Of a DNA stretch of 64,000 bases, positions 19,041-27,805 are shown piece after piece (positions within the stretch are counted from its first letter, which is position 1; every line of letters begins with the position of its first letter). The notes under the pieces are model-generated. The model searched no databases, was not told the origin of the DNA, and saw nothing but the letters and a program-made list of their open reading frames with translations. The stretch covers positions 124,001 to 188,000 of the forward strand of contig NZ_FXAX01000003.1 of the NCBI RefSeq assembly GCF_900177805.1, in the 5' to 3' direction. The position numbers and the translations under genes were made by a program. This DNA comes from Fibrobacter sp. UWB13 (GTDB lineage: Bacteria; Fibrobacterota; Fibrobacteria; Fibrobacterales; Fibrobacteraceae).

Positions 19041-20960
19041 TTAAGCTAACTTGTGGAACATATGCCGAACCTTATCTATACGGCTATTCGGGCGGCGGGG
19101 TTGGCAAATAAATTTACCAATAGCTGGCTGGTATCCTTTTAACTCTGTCAAGCAGACTCCCTGCCCATTTGTGAAATAAGTTAAATCGTTCCTGTATTCT
19201 TGAATACATCTAGCAGGGATTTCTCCTTTCAGAATGACCTCGTCATTCTTTATCTGAGTACTTACAATATCTGCACAATACCTTGGAGCATCATGATACG
19301 CCCGTGAGAGATATTCCTGCGGTGCATAAATTTCAAAGTGGAGATATGGCTCTAATAGTTCTGTCCCTGCTTTTTTTAAAGCCTGCTCCAATACGATAGG
19401 GGAAAGCAGCCGAAAGTCTGCGGGGGTACTTACAGGACTATAATACAATCCATATTCAAAACAGATTTTACAGTCTGTCACTTTCCATCCATACAGCCCC
19501 TGCTCGCAGCCATAAAGAACCCCCTCCATAACCGCATTTTGGAACGATTGATTTAAATATCCAAGTGAAACTCTGCTTTCATACTGCACTCCGCTTCCAA
19601 TAGGGAGCGGCTCTATGGACAACCCGACAGAAGCCCAGAAAGGATTTGGCGGGACTTCTATGTGGATGGTATATTCTGCTTTTCTAAGCGGTCTTTCCAT
19701 ATATATAACAGTAGGCTCTTTTATTTCTGCCTCCACATGATATTTTTCCTCAAGGATGGCACAAATGACTTCCATCTGCAGATTCCCCAAAAAAGAAAGT
19801 ATAATCTCATGCGTTGTAGTATCCACATAATATTTTAAAAGAGGGTCGCAATCTGAAATTTCTGTAAGTGCCCCAAGCAATATTTCCCGCTGTTCAGATT
19901 TCTTTACTGCAATCGTTGTTTGGAGCATAGGGAGAGGATTTTCAATAAATTTTCTCTGCGGCAACAGTATTTCGTTCCCCAAAATACTGTTTAGCTGCAA
20001 AACATCATTTGGTAAAATTACAATATCACCAGAGCAGGCTGTATCGGATGAATATAATTCACCGTTTGTCGGAACATACATCTCTGTGATTTTTATTTTC
20101 TCTTTTTCAGATATTCTAATAACATCCCTCAAATGCAATGTTCCGCTATATATACGCACATAAACAAAACGCCGCCTTTTCTCTGAATATTCAATCTTAA
20201 AAACCTGCCCGCATAGTTCAGATTGACCTTCAGGCGTTGATGAATAAAATTTACTGGCAATTACTTCTATAAGCTGCCGAATCCCCAGATTGTTTTTAGC
20301 GCTTCCGTGATAAACGGGAAATAACGTTCCGTTTTGGAATCTCCTGTTTTCTTCCTGTTCCAGTTCTGACATTTTAAACGGTTTCCCTGACATATATTTC
20401 TCTAATAGTTCATCGTTTCCCATAATTACCGCATCCCACTGTTCCATATCGTCATTGTCCGTTACATTTATATGGGGATGCTGCCCAACCTTTTGCTTCA
20501 CTATAATTTCCGAAGAAAGCTTTGCTTTCATTTCCCGATATACCATTGGCAAATCAATCCCCTCTTGGTCAATTTTATTGATGAAAAAAATTGTCGGAAT
20601 CTTCATTATCTGTAGTGCATGAAACAGTATACGGGTCTGTGCCTGTATGCCATCCTTTGCAGAAACTAATAATACTGCTCCGTCTAATACGGATAAAGAA
20701 CGGTATACTTCCGCCAAAAAATCCATATGGCCTGGCGTATCTATAATGTTGACTTTTACATCCTCCCACTGAAAAGATGTCACTGCTGTCTGGATAGTGA
20801 TTCCCCTTTGACGCTCCAAATTCATTGTATCTGTCCTTGTTGTGCCTTCATCTACGCTCCCTAGTTCTGCAATTGCACCACTGGTATACAATAAACTTTC
20901 CGTTAATGTTGTCTTTCCTGCGTCAACGTGAGCCAGAATGCCTAAGTTAATTATTTTCAT
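19041..20960 (-). CDS. tet(O): Tet(O) ribosomal protection protein, tetracycline resistance
   Basis: An EF-G-like GTPase of 639 aa that binds the ribosome and releases tetracycline. The G1 motif AHVDAGKTT is near residue 10, G3 is DTPGHMDF and G4 is NKID. The C-terminal end [13 protein letters not shown] is typical of the Tet(M/O/W) group. The whole sequence agrees closely with tet(O) as remembered, far better than with tet(W), and the length is exactly that of TetO. The start at 20960 ([11 protein letters not shown]) follows AAGGAAAATCAC. The frame stays open 32 codons further upstream through the attenuator hairpin, and I regard that as leader. No internal stop is present, so the gene looks functional. 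Confidence 0.96.
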   Translation of the reverse strand: MKIINLGILAHVDAGKTTLTESLLYTSGAIAELGSVDEGTTRTDTMNLERQRGITIQTAVTSFQWEDVKVNIIDTPGHMDFLAEVYRSLSVLDGAVLLVSAKDGIQAQTRILFHALQIMKIPTIFFINKIDQEGIDLPMVYREMKAKLSSEIIVKQKVGQHPHINVTDNDDMEQWDAVIMGNDELLEKYMSGKPFKMSELEQEENRRFQNGTLFPVYHGSAKNNLGIRQLIEVIASKFYSSTPEGQSELCGQVFKIEYSEKRRRFVYVRIYSGTLHLRDVIRISEKEKIKITEMYVPTNGELYSSDTACSGDIVILPNDVLQLNSILGNEILLPQRKFIENPLPMLQTTIAVKKSEQREILLGALTEISDCDPLLKYYVDTTTHEIILSFLGNLQMEVICAILEEKYHVEAEIKEPTVIYMERPLRKAEYTIHIEVPPNPFWASVGLSIEPLPIGSGVQYESRVSLGYLNQSFQNAVMEGVLYGCEQGLYGWKVTDCKICFEYGLYYSPVSTPADFRLLSPIVLEQALKKAGTELLEPYLHFEIYAPQEYLSRAYHDAPRYCADIVSTQIKNDEVILKGEIPARCIQEYRNDLTYFTNGQGVCLTELKGYQPAIGKFICQPRRPNSRIDKVRHMFHKLA

Positions 20961-21206
20961 GTGATTTTCCTTATCAACACCCAAAAAAGGGCATAAAAAT
21001 ACCCAGTGATAAATACTCCTATCACTGGGTAAATAACTCCAATAGCCCCCAAACACTTATATGTTTTCGGGCATATAAAATTACATGATAAAAGTATTCT
21101 TAAACTGGGTACAAAAAACTAAGCCCCATATTAAAAGTGAAACGGGACTGCTACTTTTTGTTCCCACTATCAAATTGACAGTTTATTTAAGAATACCTTG
21201 CCGCAT
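20961..21206 (-). promoter_or_regulatory. tet(O) leader with attenuator hairpin and micro-ORF
   Basis: On the minus strand a 7-codon ORF (MRQGILK, 21206-21183) is followed by about 150 nt of leader. Then comes an 11-bp inverted repeat, ACCCAGTGATA at 21001-21011 and TATCACTGGGT at 21020-21030, followed by ATTTTTATG and a CCCTTTTTT run. This layout resembles the transcription-attenuation leader known for tet(M). Expression may therefore rise when tetracycline slows leader translation or transcription; this is inference. The IS element begins about 75 bp upstream of the micro-ORF. Confidence 0.7.
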
Positions 21207-21277
21207 ATTTATTAACTCCTTGTATAATACTGAATCTAATTATATTCCTTAGATTAGGCAAGTCTTTTTCTGTAAAT

Positions 21278-22471
21278 TCATGCACAAAAAGCAGATTTTT
21301 CCATTTCCTTCTCGGTTAAGTAAGCTTTTTCTTCCATCCATTCCTCGTGTTGTTCCATCAGTAGCGAGCCGATGAGCCTCTCGTACGATTCTGGATTCGG
21401 GAAGACGCCTACGACTTTTGTCCTCTTCTTGATTTCCTTGTTCAGGCGTTCTACGCAGTTCGACGTCCTGATTCTTCGCCACCATCCCTCGTTGAAGTCG
21501 AAGTAGGTCATGGATTCCTCCGCGTTGCTTTCCAGCCAATCCGCGAAGGACTGGTGCTTCTTGGTCTCGGACCAGTATTGCACAGCACCGCGTAGCGCCA
21601 TGAGCGCATTCGCCTTGTCCACTTGGGAAAAGATGTTCCGCATTGTCCTGGCGATCTCCTTGCGCTCCTCGATTTTCCTCGCATACGCCTGCGCGTTCTG
21701 GCAGAGATGGAAGTAGCAGCGCTGCCAGGGAACCGCCGGGAACACGGCCTTCCTCGCCGCCTTCATTCCCGGGTGGTCGTCACTCACTATCAGCGTCACG
21801 CCGTGCATGCCCCGATTCACCAGGCTCGTGAAGAACGTCCTCCAGTGAACCTCGGCTTCGCTAGTAGAAACAGACATCCCGACCACCTCGCGCTTGCCTG
21901 CGGCATTGATTCCTATAGCCTGCAGTACTGCGGCATCTACGACGGAACCGTTCATGCGGACTCGCTGATATTCCGCATCTACGTAGAGAACCGAATAGCA
22001 TCCAAGGGGCCTCTCCCTGAACAGCCGTATCTCCTCGTCGAGCGTCTTCGCCGCATCCGACACCTGCGTGGAACTGACTTCGAGCCCGCACATTTTTTCG
22101 AGGATGTTCTTCACCTTGCGGGTGGAGACTCCCTGGACGTACATCTCCGCCATGGCGAGCGTCAGCGCCCTCTCGGAACGAAGCCCCTTTGTCAGCGATC
22201 GCGGGTAGAAGTCGCAGTCTCGTGTCTGCGGTATCGACAGGGCCACGGATCCGGAGCGCATTTTGACCGTCTTCGACTTGAAGCCGTTGGCGTAGCCCAG
22301 GCGGCCTTCGGTACGCTCGTACGCACCCGCGTTCAGGAATGCCTCCCGTTCCAGGCGCATCGCCTCGTTCATGGCCATCCGGAAGAGTTCCATCAGAAAA
22401 TCGGGTCCCTGGTCGATCAGGGCTTTCAAAATTGTCGGGTCAAAACTATATTTGTTTTCGGAGTTCTCCAT
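21278..22471 (-). CDS. IS256-family (mutator-type) transposase
   Basis: A 397-aa DDE transposase. The catalytic aspartates lie in YVDAEYQRVRMNG (near residue 166) and VSDDHPGMKAA (near residue 230). The last acid is in RTSNCVERLNKEIKKRT (near residue 340). These motifs and the length are typical of IS256/mutator enzymes. The frame is intact, so the element could still be active. It is transcribed in the same direction as tet(O), whose leader begins about 70 bp downstream of the transposase stop. Read-through or an outward promoter could thus affect tet(O) expression. Confidence 0.93.
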   Translation of the reverse strand: MENSENKYSFDPTILKALIDQGPDFLMELFRMAMNEAMRLEREAFLNAGAYERTEGRLGYANGFKSKTVKMRSGSVALSIPQTRDCDFYPRSLTKGLRSERALTLAMAEMYVQGVSTRKVKNILEKMCGLEVSSTQVSDAAKTLDEEIRLFRERPLGCYSVLYVDAEYQRVRMNGSVVDAAVLQAIGINAAGKREVVGMSVSTSEAEVHWRTFFTSLVNRGMHGVTLIVSDDHPGMKAARKAVFPAVPWQRCYFHLCQNAQAYARKIEERKEIARTMRNIFSQVDKANALMALRGAVQYWSETKKHQSFADWLESNAEESMTYFDFNEGWWRRIRTSNCVERLNKEIKKRTKVVGVFPNPESYERLIGSLLMEQHEEWMEEKAYLTEKEMEKSAFCA

Positions 22472-22540
22472 ATTTAGTCCTTTATTTGATTTATGGTAAA
22501 ACCAAAAATAGGATGTGGAAACTCCACTTTTTGTTTATAG
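21281..22540. mobile_element. IS256-family insertion sequence
   Basis: About 1.26 kb. Imperfect terminal inverted repeats share ACAAAAAG...TTTCCA: left arm about 21284-21308, right arm about 22511-22538 on the opposite strand. The left repeat overlaps the end of the transposase gene. No 8-9 bp target duplication is evident directly next to these ends, so one flank may have been rearranged. Its G+C-rich coding sequence contrasts with the AT-rich tet(O) block, which suggests it joined the block separately, possibly from a Fibrobacter-like host. Confidence 0.75.
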
Positions 22541-22597
22541 GGCCCAAAAGCGCAAAATTTCAGGCTCTTTTGATTTTACAGAAAGAAATTTACATCT

Positions 22598-22607
22598 TCA
22601 AAAAGAT
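22598..22607. repeat. Right direct repeat bounding the foreign insert
   Basis: TCAAAAAGAT, the partner of 16769-16778. The right arm of the IS ends about 57 bp before it, so the IS terminus is not itself the junction. Those intervening bases (22541-22597) carry no recognisable feature. Confidence 0.5.
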
Positions 22608-22830
22608 GACCGACAAGATGCTCGCCTCTTACACAACCATGGGACAATCTTTCGCCCGCAACGGCAATTTCATGACGCCCGAAGCAAAGAAATTTACAGG
22701 CTTCGAAAAAAATCCAAAGATAGGAATCCTGCTATTCAACCTCATTTTCAAGCGCATCGTCAAAAAGAACTTTGAGCGGATCGCGCAGGAATGGGGTTGC
22801 ACAGAACCGCTAGACCGTAAGCCGTATTAA
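22598..22830 (+). pseudogene. Flavoprotein gene, 3' part
   Basis: About 77 codons encoding the C-terminus of the interrupted flavoprotein. It reads from KKMTDKMLASYTTMGQSFAR through NGNFMTPEAKKF and ends CTEPLDRKPY. This is the usual tail of flavodoxin-like NAD(P)H oxidoreductases. The frame matches that of the 5' part at 15787-16778 when the direct repeats are overlapped. No start codon with a ribosome binding site precedes it. It confirms that the 5.8-kb segment is an insertion and not simply a neighbouring region. Confidence 0.82.
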
Positions 22831-22846
22831 ACAAAGGATCAACTTA

Positions 22847-23212
22847 ATGAAACTAAAGAAATTGGAACATAAACTAACCGTCTGTAAAGTAGCGGACATT
22901 AAAGATGTTGATACGGACAAGGATTTCTATTTCATTGGCAAGACCGATGAAGAAATATCCCTCGTATGCAAAACAGATGATGTACCCCAAAATACCATTG
23001 AACGAGATGATGGATGGCGAGGTTTCCGCATTCAGGGAGTACTTGATTTTTCTCTTATAGGCGTTCTTTCAAAGTTGTCAGCTATTCTTGCGGAAAATGA
23101 CATCGGAATTTTTGCGATATCCACTTTCAATACGGATTATATTCTTGTGAAAGCCGAAAATTTCGAGAAAGCGCTGAAAGTCTTGTCTGATGCGGGATAT
23201 GACGTGGTGTGA
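22847..23212 (+). CDS. ACT domain-containing protein
   Basis: A 121-aa protein of the ACT_7 type, a small-molecule-binding fold. The C-terminal half carries the ACT signature (FSLIGVLSKLSAILAENDIG, then IFAISTFNTDYILVKAE). The N-terminal half (residues 1-60) resembles the first ACT-like lobe of the same family. Such stand-alone proteins are related to the amino-acid-sensing domains of aspartate kinases. It follows the broken flavoprotein by 16 bp with an AAAGGATCAA-type site, and is probably the next gene of the same run. Ligand unknown. Confidence 0.83.
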   Translation: MKLKKLEHKLTVCKVADIKDVDTDKDFYFIGKTDEEISLVCKTDDVPQNTIERDDGWRGFRIQGVLDFSLIGVLSKLSAILAENDIGIFAISTFNTDYILVKAENFEKALKVLSDAGYDVV

Positions 23213-23295
23213 TATTTCAAAAAAACTACGGAAGGGACTTGACAAAAATTTCAAAACAGTGTACATTTGTGCATATAGTATAAGGAGGTTTTGCG

Positions 23296-23688
23296 ATGAA
23301 ATTAGAGGGCTTTGGATTTTTTGTCGATAACATGGCGACAATGGTCCGCTTTTATAGAGATGTCTTGGGTTTTGAAATCAAGGAAGACGAAAATACGACT
23401 AACGTTTTTCTAGAAAAGGACGGCACTTTGTTCTTGCTGTTCCGAAAATCCGATTTTGAAAAAATGACAAGCCAAAAGTTCGCTTACTGTAAAGGCGTCA
23501 ACGGGCATTTTGAAATTGCATTAGGCGTCGCGAACTATGCCGAAGTAGATAAGGCGTACGCCAAAGTCACTGCTGCAGGTGCAAAAGGCGTCATGCCGCC
23601 GACTACGGAACCGTGGGGGCAACGTACCTGCTACATCGCCGACCCCGAAGGCAATTTGGTAGAAATCGGGTCTTTCGTCAAGGATTAA
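23296..23688 (+). CDS. VOC family (glyoxalase/bleomycin resistance-like) protein
   Basis: A 130-aa protein with the vicinal oxygen chelate fold. The start MKLEGFGFFVDNMATMVRFY, then RDVLGFEI, and the end YIADPEGNLVEIGSFVK are the standard glyoxalase-superfamily borders. Metal ligands would be the acids and histidines near residues 8, 73 and 120; the terminal glutamate of NLVEIG is present. The start has an AAGGAGG site. Possible roles include detoxification or ring-cleavage chemistry, with no substrate evident. The zinc-ribbon gene follows by 17 bp. Confidence 0.88.
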   Translation: MKLEGFGFFVDNMATMVRFYRDVLGFEIKEDENTTNVFLEKDGTLFLLFRKSDFEKMTSQKFAYCKGVNGHFEIALGVANYAEVDKAYAKVTAAGAKGVMPPTTEPWGQRTCYIADPEGNLVEIGSFVKD

Positions 23689-23705
23689 CAAATAAAGGAG
23701 AAATC

Positions 23706-24293
23706 ATGGAATTAAAATTTTGTCAGAGCTGCGGAATGCCGCTCACACCGGAAATCCTCGGCACAAACGCCGACGGCAGCAAGAACGAAGAATACTGCAT
23801 CTACTGCTACAAGGACGGCGCGTTCACCGGCGACTTCAACATGGAACAGATGGTCGAATTCTGCTCGCAGTTCGTCGATGAATTCAACAAGAACACCGGC
23901 AAGAACCTCACCCGCGAAGAGTACAAGGCAGAACTCCGCAAGTATTTCCCGACTCTCAAGCGCTGGCGCCTCCCCGCGGACCAACTTCCGCACGCCACCT
24001 CGCCCATGAAGCAGAAGTTCATTGAAGAAGTCAATGCTCTCGGTATCAAGGACATGCCGAAAATCGACAACCTCTTTGTGCTGCAAGGTTCATTCATCAA
24101 TCAGGAATACAAGATAAACGGCAATAGCGTCAAGCTCTTGGACGATAACGCTAGCTACTGGGGCAACCAAGTCGAAAAGCTGGGAGCCGAAGGCCGCTGC
24201 TACGGAATTGCCTGCAACGAAAACTACATTCTCGTGAGCGAATACGGCAAGAACGGAGCTGATGCAGAAATCATCGTATTCAAGAAGAGGTAA
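23706..24293 (+). CDS. Zinc-ribbon domain protein
   Basis: A 195-aa protein beginning MELKFCQSCGMPLTPEILGT with CQSCG and EYCIYCYKDG, the two cysteine pairs of the putative zinc ribbon family. The domain covers about residues 1-80. The remainder, about residues 100-195, is a beta-rich part without a family I recognise, perhaps a small effector domain. The start at 23706 follows AAAGGAGAAATC. Neighbouring small VOC and ACT genes suggest a shared transcription unit. Function not known. Confidence 0.8.
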   Translation: MELKFCQSCGMPLTPEILGTNADGSKNEEYCIYCYKDGAFTGDFNMEQMVEFCSQFVDEFNKNTGKNLTREEYKAELRKYFPTLKRWRLPADQLPHATSPMKQKFIEEVNALGIKDMPKIDNLFVLQGSFINQEYKINGNSVKLLDDNASYWGNQVEKLGAEGRCYGIACNENYILVSEYGKNGADAEIIVFKKR

Positions 24294-24387
24294 AGGCCAT
24301 CCACCTCCAGTAGAAGTCCGCCCATCCTAGCCCATTCACTTGCCAAATAGTCTTACTTTAGCTATATTCAGCCCACCATCCAATTAT

Positions 24388-24460
24388 GGGGATATAGCTC
24401 AGTTGGTAGAGCGACAGGTTCGCAATCTGTAGGTCATGGGTTCGACTCCCACTATCTCCA
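24388..24460 (+). tRNA. tRNA-Ala (CGC)
   Basis: Acceptor GGGGATA pairs with TATCTCC and includes the G3-U70 pair that marks alanine tRNAs. The anticodon loop TTCGCAA gives anticodon CGC. D-arm, T-arm (TTCGA) and discriminator A are normal, and CCA is not encoded. Confidence 0.94.
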
Positions 24461-24463
24461 CGT

Positions 24464-24498
24464 AAAAGAGGCAAGCTTTCGCTTGCCTCTTTTTTTTA
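24464..24498 (+). terminator. Terminator after tRNA-Ala
   Basis: A 13-bp perfect stem (AAAAGAGGCAAGC / GCTTGCCTCTTTT) with a TTTC loop and a long T-run, directly after the tRNA. Confidence 0.92.
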
Positions 24499-24535
24499 AC
24501 TCCATATTACCAAATTCAATGAACGTCAAAGCCGC

Positions 24536-25783
24536 CTAAATATCCCATTTTACACCAAGCTTAAGCTGCGTGAGCACAGTGCTTTCGCGGTACAATCCCT
24601 TGTAGAAATTGGGCAAATCCATGTGTTTGTAGTTGCGTTCGAGCCCTAAATAAAAAGTCATCATCTTGTATTTCCACGAAGCTGAACCGCCCCAAGTGCC
24701 ATTGAACTTCTTGATTTTTTTGAAATCCTCGTCCGGTCCGCCAACAGCGAATCCATAGAACAAATTCATTTTCGCTTCAACGGAAAAGCGGTTCTTAAAC
24801 TTATACGAAATTCTAGAACGGAAAACCGGACCAAACCATTTGCCCATCGTCTGGCGGTAGACAATACTTTCTACAGAAGGTTCCGCAGGAGAATTCGCCT
24901 CATACATTTCATATTCATCATCGGTCATTTCGGCGCCATGGTCACTCAAATACTGCCAGTATTCATTATAAGCACTAACAGATTGTTTGTAGATCGCATA
25001 AGATTCCATAAACGATTTGTAGTCAAAAGCGGAATCCGCTTCAAATTTCGCCCCGACATAGACCGTTCCGTTCAAGCCCTCCGAAACAGTCCTGTGCCAC
25101 GACGCATAAGCAGCAAGCGACATCGGACCTGACGTTTGGTAATACGCCCAAGCCACCGCACCGACACGTTGCTTTTCAAAGCGGAACAAATCTTTTTCGA
25201 ACCAGAGGTAAAAATCCGAAGAAAGTTCCTTGCCCTCGATATTGAAATCGTAACCCGCATCCAGGAGCATCCCATGCCCCATCAGCGTGTATTCCAAACC
25301 AAGTACAAGGTTCCAGTCGTTCGTATCAAGAACCGACATTTCGTCGTTATTCAAGAAATAATCGCCCTGCACTGAAGCGGCAAACGTATGCGACCAGGTC
25401 GCCGTTGTATAATCAAAGTACGGGTTCACATTCAAGAAGAGGTCACCGCCTTTTTCAGCTTCCTCCAAACCCGTTTCCTTGTAGTGCATGCCGTAAAGTC
25501 CAAGTTCGCCAGCCAAATGGAATTCCCACGGACATGCCTCACTTGCAGCACTAGAATTTTCGCCATCCGCTAAGCCAAGTGCCGATTTGTAATCGCGAAT
25601 AATTCCCTGAATTTCATCCGTGTACTCGCCTGGCAACGCAACCGCCTCTTCAAAAGCCTTGAGAGCCGATGTAATATCACCAGCCTCCTCAAGCTTCATC
25701 GCTCGGTAATACGCTTCCTCCTGCGTCTCAGCATAGAGCGCAGTTGCAAGCACAAACATTATCAAACCAAACCAACGGATCAT
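24536..25783 (-). CDS. Outer-membrane barrel-type protein with N-terminal TPR-like segment
   Basis: A 415-aa exported protein. The signal peptide (MIRWFGLIMFVLATALYA) is followed by one or two TPR-like helices (AYYRAMKLEEAGDITSALKA). After a Ser/Ala linker near residue 80, the rest is aromatic-rich alternating strands with several WxxxY and SWKYKMMTFYLGLERNYKH repeats, as in an outer-membrane barrel. The start codon follows the stop of the Pro/Lys-rich gene with no gap (TAGATG), so the two are translationally coupled. Function unknown; a surface transport or assembly role is possible. Confidence 0.7.
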   Translation of the reverse strand: MIRWFGLIMFVLATALYAETQEEAYYRAMKLEEAGDITSALKAFEEAVALPGEYTDEIQGIIRDYKSALGLADGENSSAASEACPWEFHLAGELGLYGMHYKETGLEEAEKGGDLFLNVNPYFDYTTATWSHTFAASVQGDYFLNNDEMSVLDTNDWNLVLGLEYTLMGHGMLLDAGYDFNIEGKELSSDFYLWFEKDLFRFEKQRVGAVAWAYYQTSGPMSLAAYASWHRTVSEGLNGTVYVGAKFEADSAFDYKSFMESYAIYKQSVSAYNEYWQYLSDHGAEMTDDEYEMYEANSPAEPSVESIVYRQTMGKWFGPVFRSRISYKFKNRFSVEAKMNLFYGFAVGGPDEDFKKIKKFNGTWGGSASWKYKMMTFYLGLERNYKHMDLPNFYKGLYRESTVLTQLKLGVKWDI

Positions 25784-26281
25784 CTACTTTTTCGGGAAAG
25801 GTCCCTTCTCCCATTCATGCGGGTTCTGCTTTTCCCAGGGATTTCGTTCAATCGGACGAGGACCGAACGGGCGCATCGGTTCCATGCGACCTGGGACAAA
25901 CGGATTCATACCACCCTGCGGTCCCTTGTGCTGTTCCTTTTCGTCCAATTTCTTTTCGCGGACAAACTCATCCTTCGGCTTTTCCATATTCTTTTCATGC
26001 GGTTTCTCAGGAATCGCTGGCTTTGCAGCGACACTCGGCATATCCTTCTTTTCTGCAGCCGAATTATTCCTCAAGTCCTTGAGAATCTGCTCGCGGGCAA
26101 TGCGGCGTTTTTCACGCATTTTCTGCCAGTCCACATTTTCCTTTTCGGACATTTTCGGAGCTTTATCCAAAGTTTCACGAGCCTCGACAGGAGTCGGGAC
26201 GCTCGCTTCTGGGCGAGAATCTATTTCGCCAGCCATGGCGGTCGCCGCCATCACAGCGGATGCCATTACAATCTTCTTCAT
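25784..26281 (-). CDS. Secreted Pro/Lys/Glu-rich low-complexity protein
   Basis: A 165-aa protein with a signal peptide (MKKIVMASAVMAATAMA, cleavage before GEID). The mature part is dominated by Pro, Lys, Glu and Arg, with a basic predicted coiled-coil stretch (KMREKRRIAREQILKDLRNN) and a Pro-rich tail ending in KGPFPKK. It is likely an extended periplasmic or surface-anchored peptide. The start at 26281 follows TAAGGAGACTCACC. A longer frame to 26311 would lack a ribosome binding site. It is coupled to the barrel protein downstream. Confidence 0.7.
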   Translation of the reverse strand: MKKIVMASAVMAATAMAGEIDSRPEASVPTPVEARETLDKAPKMSEKENVDWQKMREKRRIAREQILKDLRNNSAAEKKDMPSVAAKPAIPEKPHEKNMEKPKDEFVREKKLDEKEQHKGPQGGMNPFVPGRMEPMRPFGPRPIERNPWEKQNPHEWEKGPFPKK

Positions 26282-26324
26282 GGTGAGTCTCCTTAAATTG
26301 AGCTTCAGCATTTTAAAAACATCC

Positions 26325-27779
26325 CTATACCTTAAAGTCTTCTTTTTTCAAGCCCAGGCGTTCCATAATTTCACGGAGCACCTTGCGGTCGATACCAAGA
26401 ATCGTAGAGGCGAGCGTAAGGTTCGCATTCGTATCCTTGAGCGCGCGCGAAATGACTTCGCGTTCGACCGCTTCGCGGGCTTCCTTGAGCGTGCGCGGCG
26501 ATTCCTTCGCCTGCACCTGCATGTCATCAAGTCCTAAATCCTTGGGCTGGATTACGCCATGCACGGCCTGCACCAAGCCTTTCTGCACGCGGTTTTCGAG
26601 TTCGCGCACATTGCCCGGCCAGTGGTAACCGAGCAGCGCCTTTTCAGCATTACGACTCAGGTGGAATTTTCCACGGCCATATTCTGCGCCATAGCGCTGG
26701 ATAAAATTCTCCGCCAAGAGCACTACATCCTGACCGCGATCGCGCAGCGGCGGGAGTTCAAGCGGCAGCACCTGAATGCGGAAGTATAAGTCTTCGCGGA
26801 AGCGTTTTTCGCGCACGGCCTCTTCCAAGTCCACATGCGTTGCACTGATTACGCGCACGTTCACCGGAATTTCACGGTTGTCGCCTACACGCGTGATGTG
26901 CTTTTCTTGCAACACGCGCAAAAGCTTCACCTGCATATTGAGCGGAAGCTCGCCGATTTCGTCAAGGAAAATCGTACCGCCATCGGCTTCTTCGAAAAAG
27001 CCCTTCTTGTTTTCAATCGCCCCCGTGAACGACCCCTTGGCATGCCCAAACATGAGCGATTCCATCAAGTGCTCCGGAATGGCACCGCAGTTCACCGCAA
27101 TAAACGGCTTTTCGGCACGCGGGCTATGCTTGTGGATGTAACGCGCCATCACTTCCTTGCCCGTCCCCGTCTCGCCACGGATAATCACCGGAAGCGGGAG
27201 CGGCGAAAGTTTATCGGCCATCGCAATCACATCGACCATCGCCTTCGAAGAATAGACAATCCCATCCTTGCGGACAACATTCTTAAGCGTATCGAGCGAT
27301 TCCTTATCGCGCAAACGATCATAAGCGGCAAACGCAAACTTTTCACAGACCGCCACAAACGAATCAAACAGAGCGCTATCTTCGTCGGTGAACGGTTCCT
27401 TGCGGGCGGCACGCTGCAAATAGAGATACCCCGCCTCGGATTCCGGCGTTCTAAACGGAGACACCATAATGCTCGTGAGCTGGTTCTGCACAATGGACTT
27501 GGACAAATCCGCCGACTCGTCATCGAGCTGGTTCCAAACCACGGCGCGCTTTTCGTTTTTCGCAAGTCGAACCGCCGAAATCGAAATCGAGACCTTCTCC
27601 GGATTCGAGAAATGAAGCGGTTCTTCGCCACCAATATCCAACACAGCGGCATCGGCATGCAAAACGCCTTTTGCCACTTCGAGAATTTTCGGGAAAAGAG
27701 CCTCCGGCTGTTCCTCATCTAAAAGAGTCTTGACCACATCAAGCATCTTTTCTGTAGCGAGCATGGATTCCGATTTCAT
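26325..27779 (-). CDS. Sigma-54-dependent transcription activator with GAF domain
   Basis: A 484-aa NtrC-class enhancer-binding protein. Residues about 10-165 form a GAF-like sensor domain with no receiver. The AAA+ core covers about 170-400: Walker A GETGTGKEVMARYIH, the sigma-54 contact loop as SFTGA, and Walker B GGTIFLDEIGELP. The C-terminal Fis-type helix-turn-helix is near residues 440-480 (LASTILGIDRKVLREIMERL). It should activate RpoN promoters. It lies 27 bp downstream of a kinase-like gene on the same strand, which hints at signalling through the kinase. Confidence 0.93.
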   Translation of the reverse strand: MKSESMLATEKMLDVVKTLLDEEQPEALFPKILEVAKGVLHADAAVLDIGGEEPLHFSNPEKVSISISAVRLAKNEKRAVVWNQLDDESADLSKSIVQNQLTSIMVSPFRTPESEAGYLYLQRAARKEPFTDEDSALFDSFVAVCEKFAFAAYDRLRDKESLDTLKNVVRKDGIVYSSKAMVDVIAMADKLSPLPLPVIIRGETGTGKEVMARYIHKHSPRAEKPFIAVNCGAIPEHLMESLMFGHAKGSFTGAIENKKGFFEEADGGTIFLDEIGELPLNMQVKLLRVLQEKHITRVGDNREIPVNVRVISATHVDLEEAVREKRFREDLYFRIQVLPLELPPLRDRGQDVVLLAENFIQRYGAEYGRGKFHLSRNAEKALLGYHWPGNVRELENRVQKGLVQAVHGVIQPKDLGLDDMQVQAKESPRTLKEAREAVEREVISRALKDTNANLTLASTILGIDRKVLREIMERLGLKKEDFKV

Positions 27780-27805
27780 AACAAAGCCCTTTTGCGGTTT
27801 TGCTG

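Larger units (their letters stand above)
16779..22597. mobile_element. Foreign insert with tet(O), IS256-type element and conjugative-element remnants
   Basis: About 5.8 kb of DNA interrupts a chromosomal flavoprotein gene. All its genes run on the minus strand, opposite to the host operon. In their direction of transcription they are an IS256-family transposase, tet(O), a KTR-domain protein, the C-terminal part of a relaxase, a coiled-coil membrane protein, a hypothetical protein, tandem 100-bp repeats and the N-terminus of a primase-like protein cut off at the left junction. Most are AT-rich or have Firmicutes-type codon use, unlike the host. Both ends are truncated conjugative-element material rather than intact termini. 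No integrase or complete transfer module is present, so it is probably not self-mobile. Exact borders are estimated. Confidence 0.82.

Noticed and set aside
20961-21056. 32-codon N-terminal extension of tet(O) starting at a GTG
   Set aside because: It runs through the attenuator hairpin, the extra residues are not part of known Tet proteins as I recall them, and the ATG at 20960 has a good ribosome binding site and gives the exact family length.
16779-22597. Composite transposon with an IS at each end
   Set aside because: Only one IS is present, at the right side; the left end is a truncated primase-like gene, and the IS end lies about 57 bp from the direct repeat.
22339-22597. Upstream extension of the flavoprotein 3' part as an independent gene
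   Set aside because: The frame reads through the IS inverted repeat, with no ribosome binding site; homologous sequence begins only at the direct repeat.
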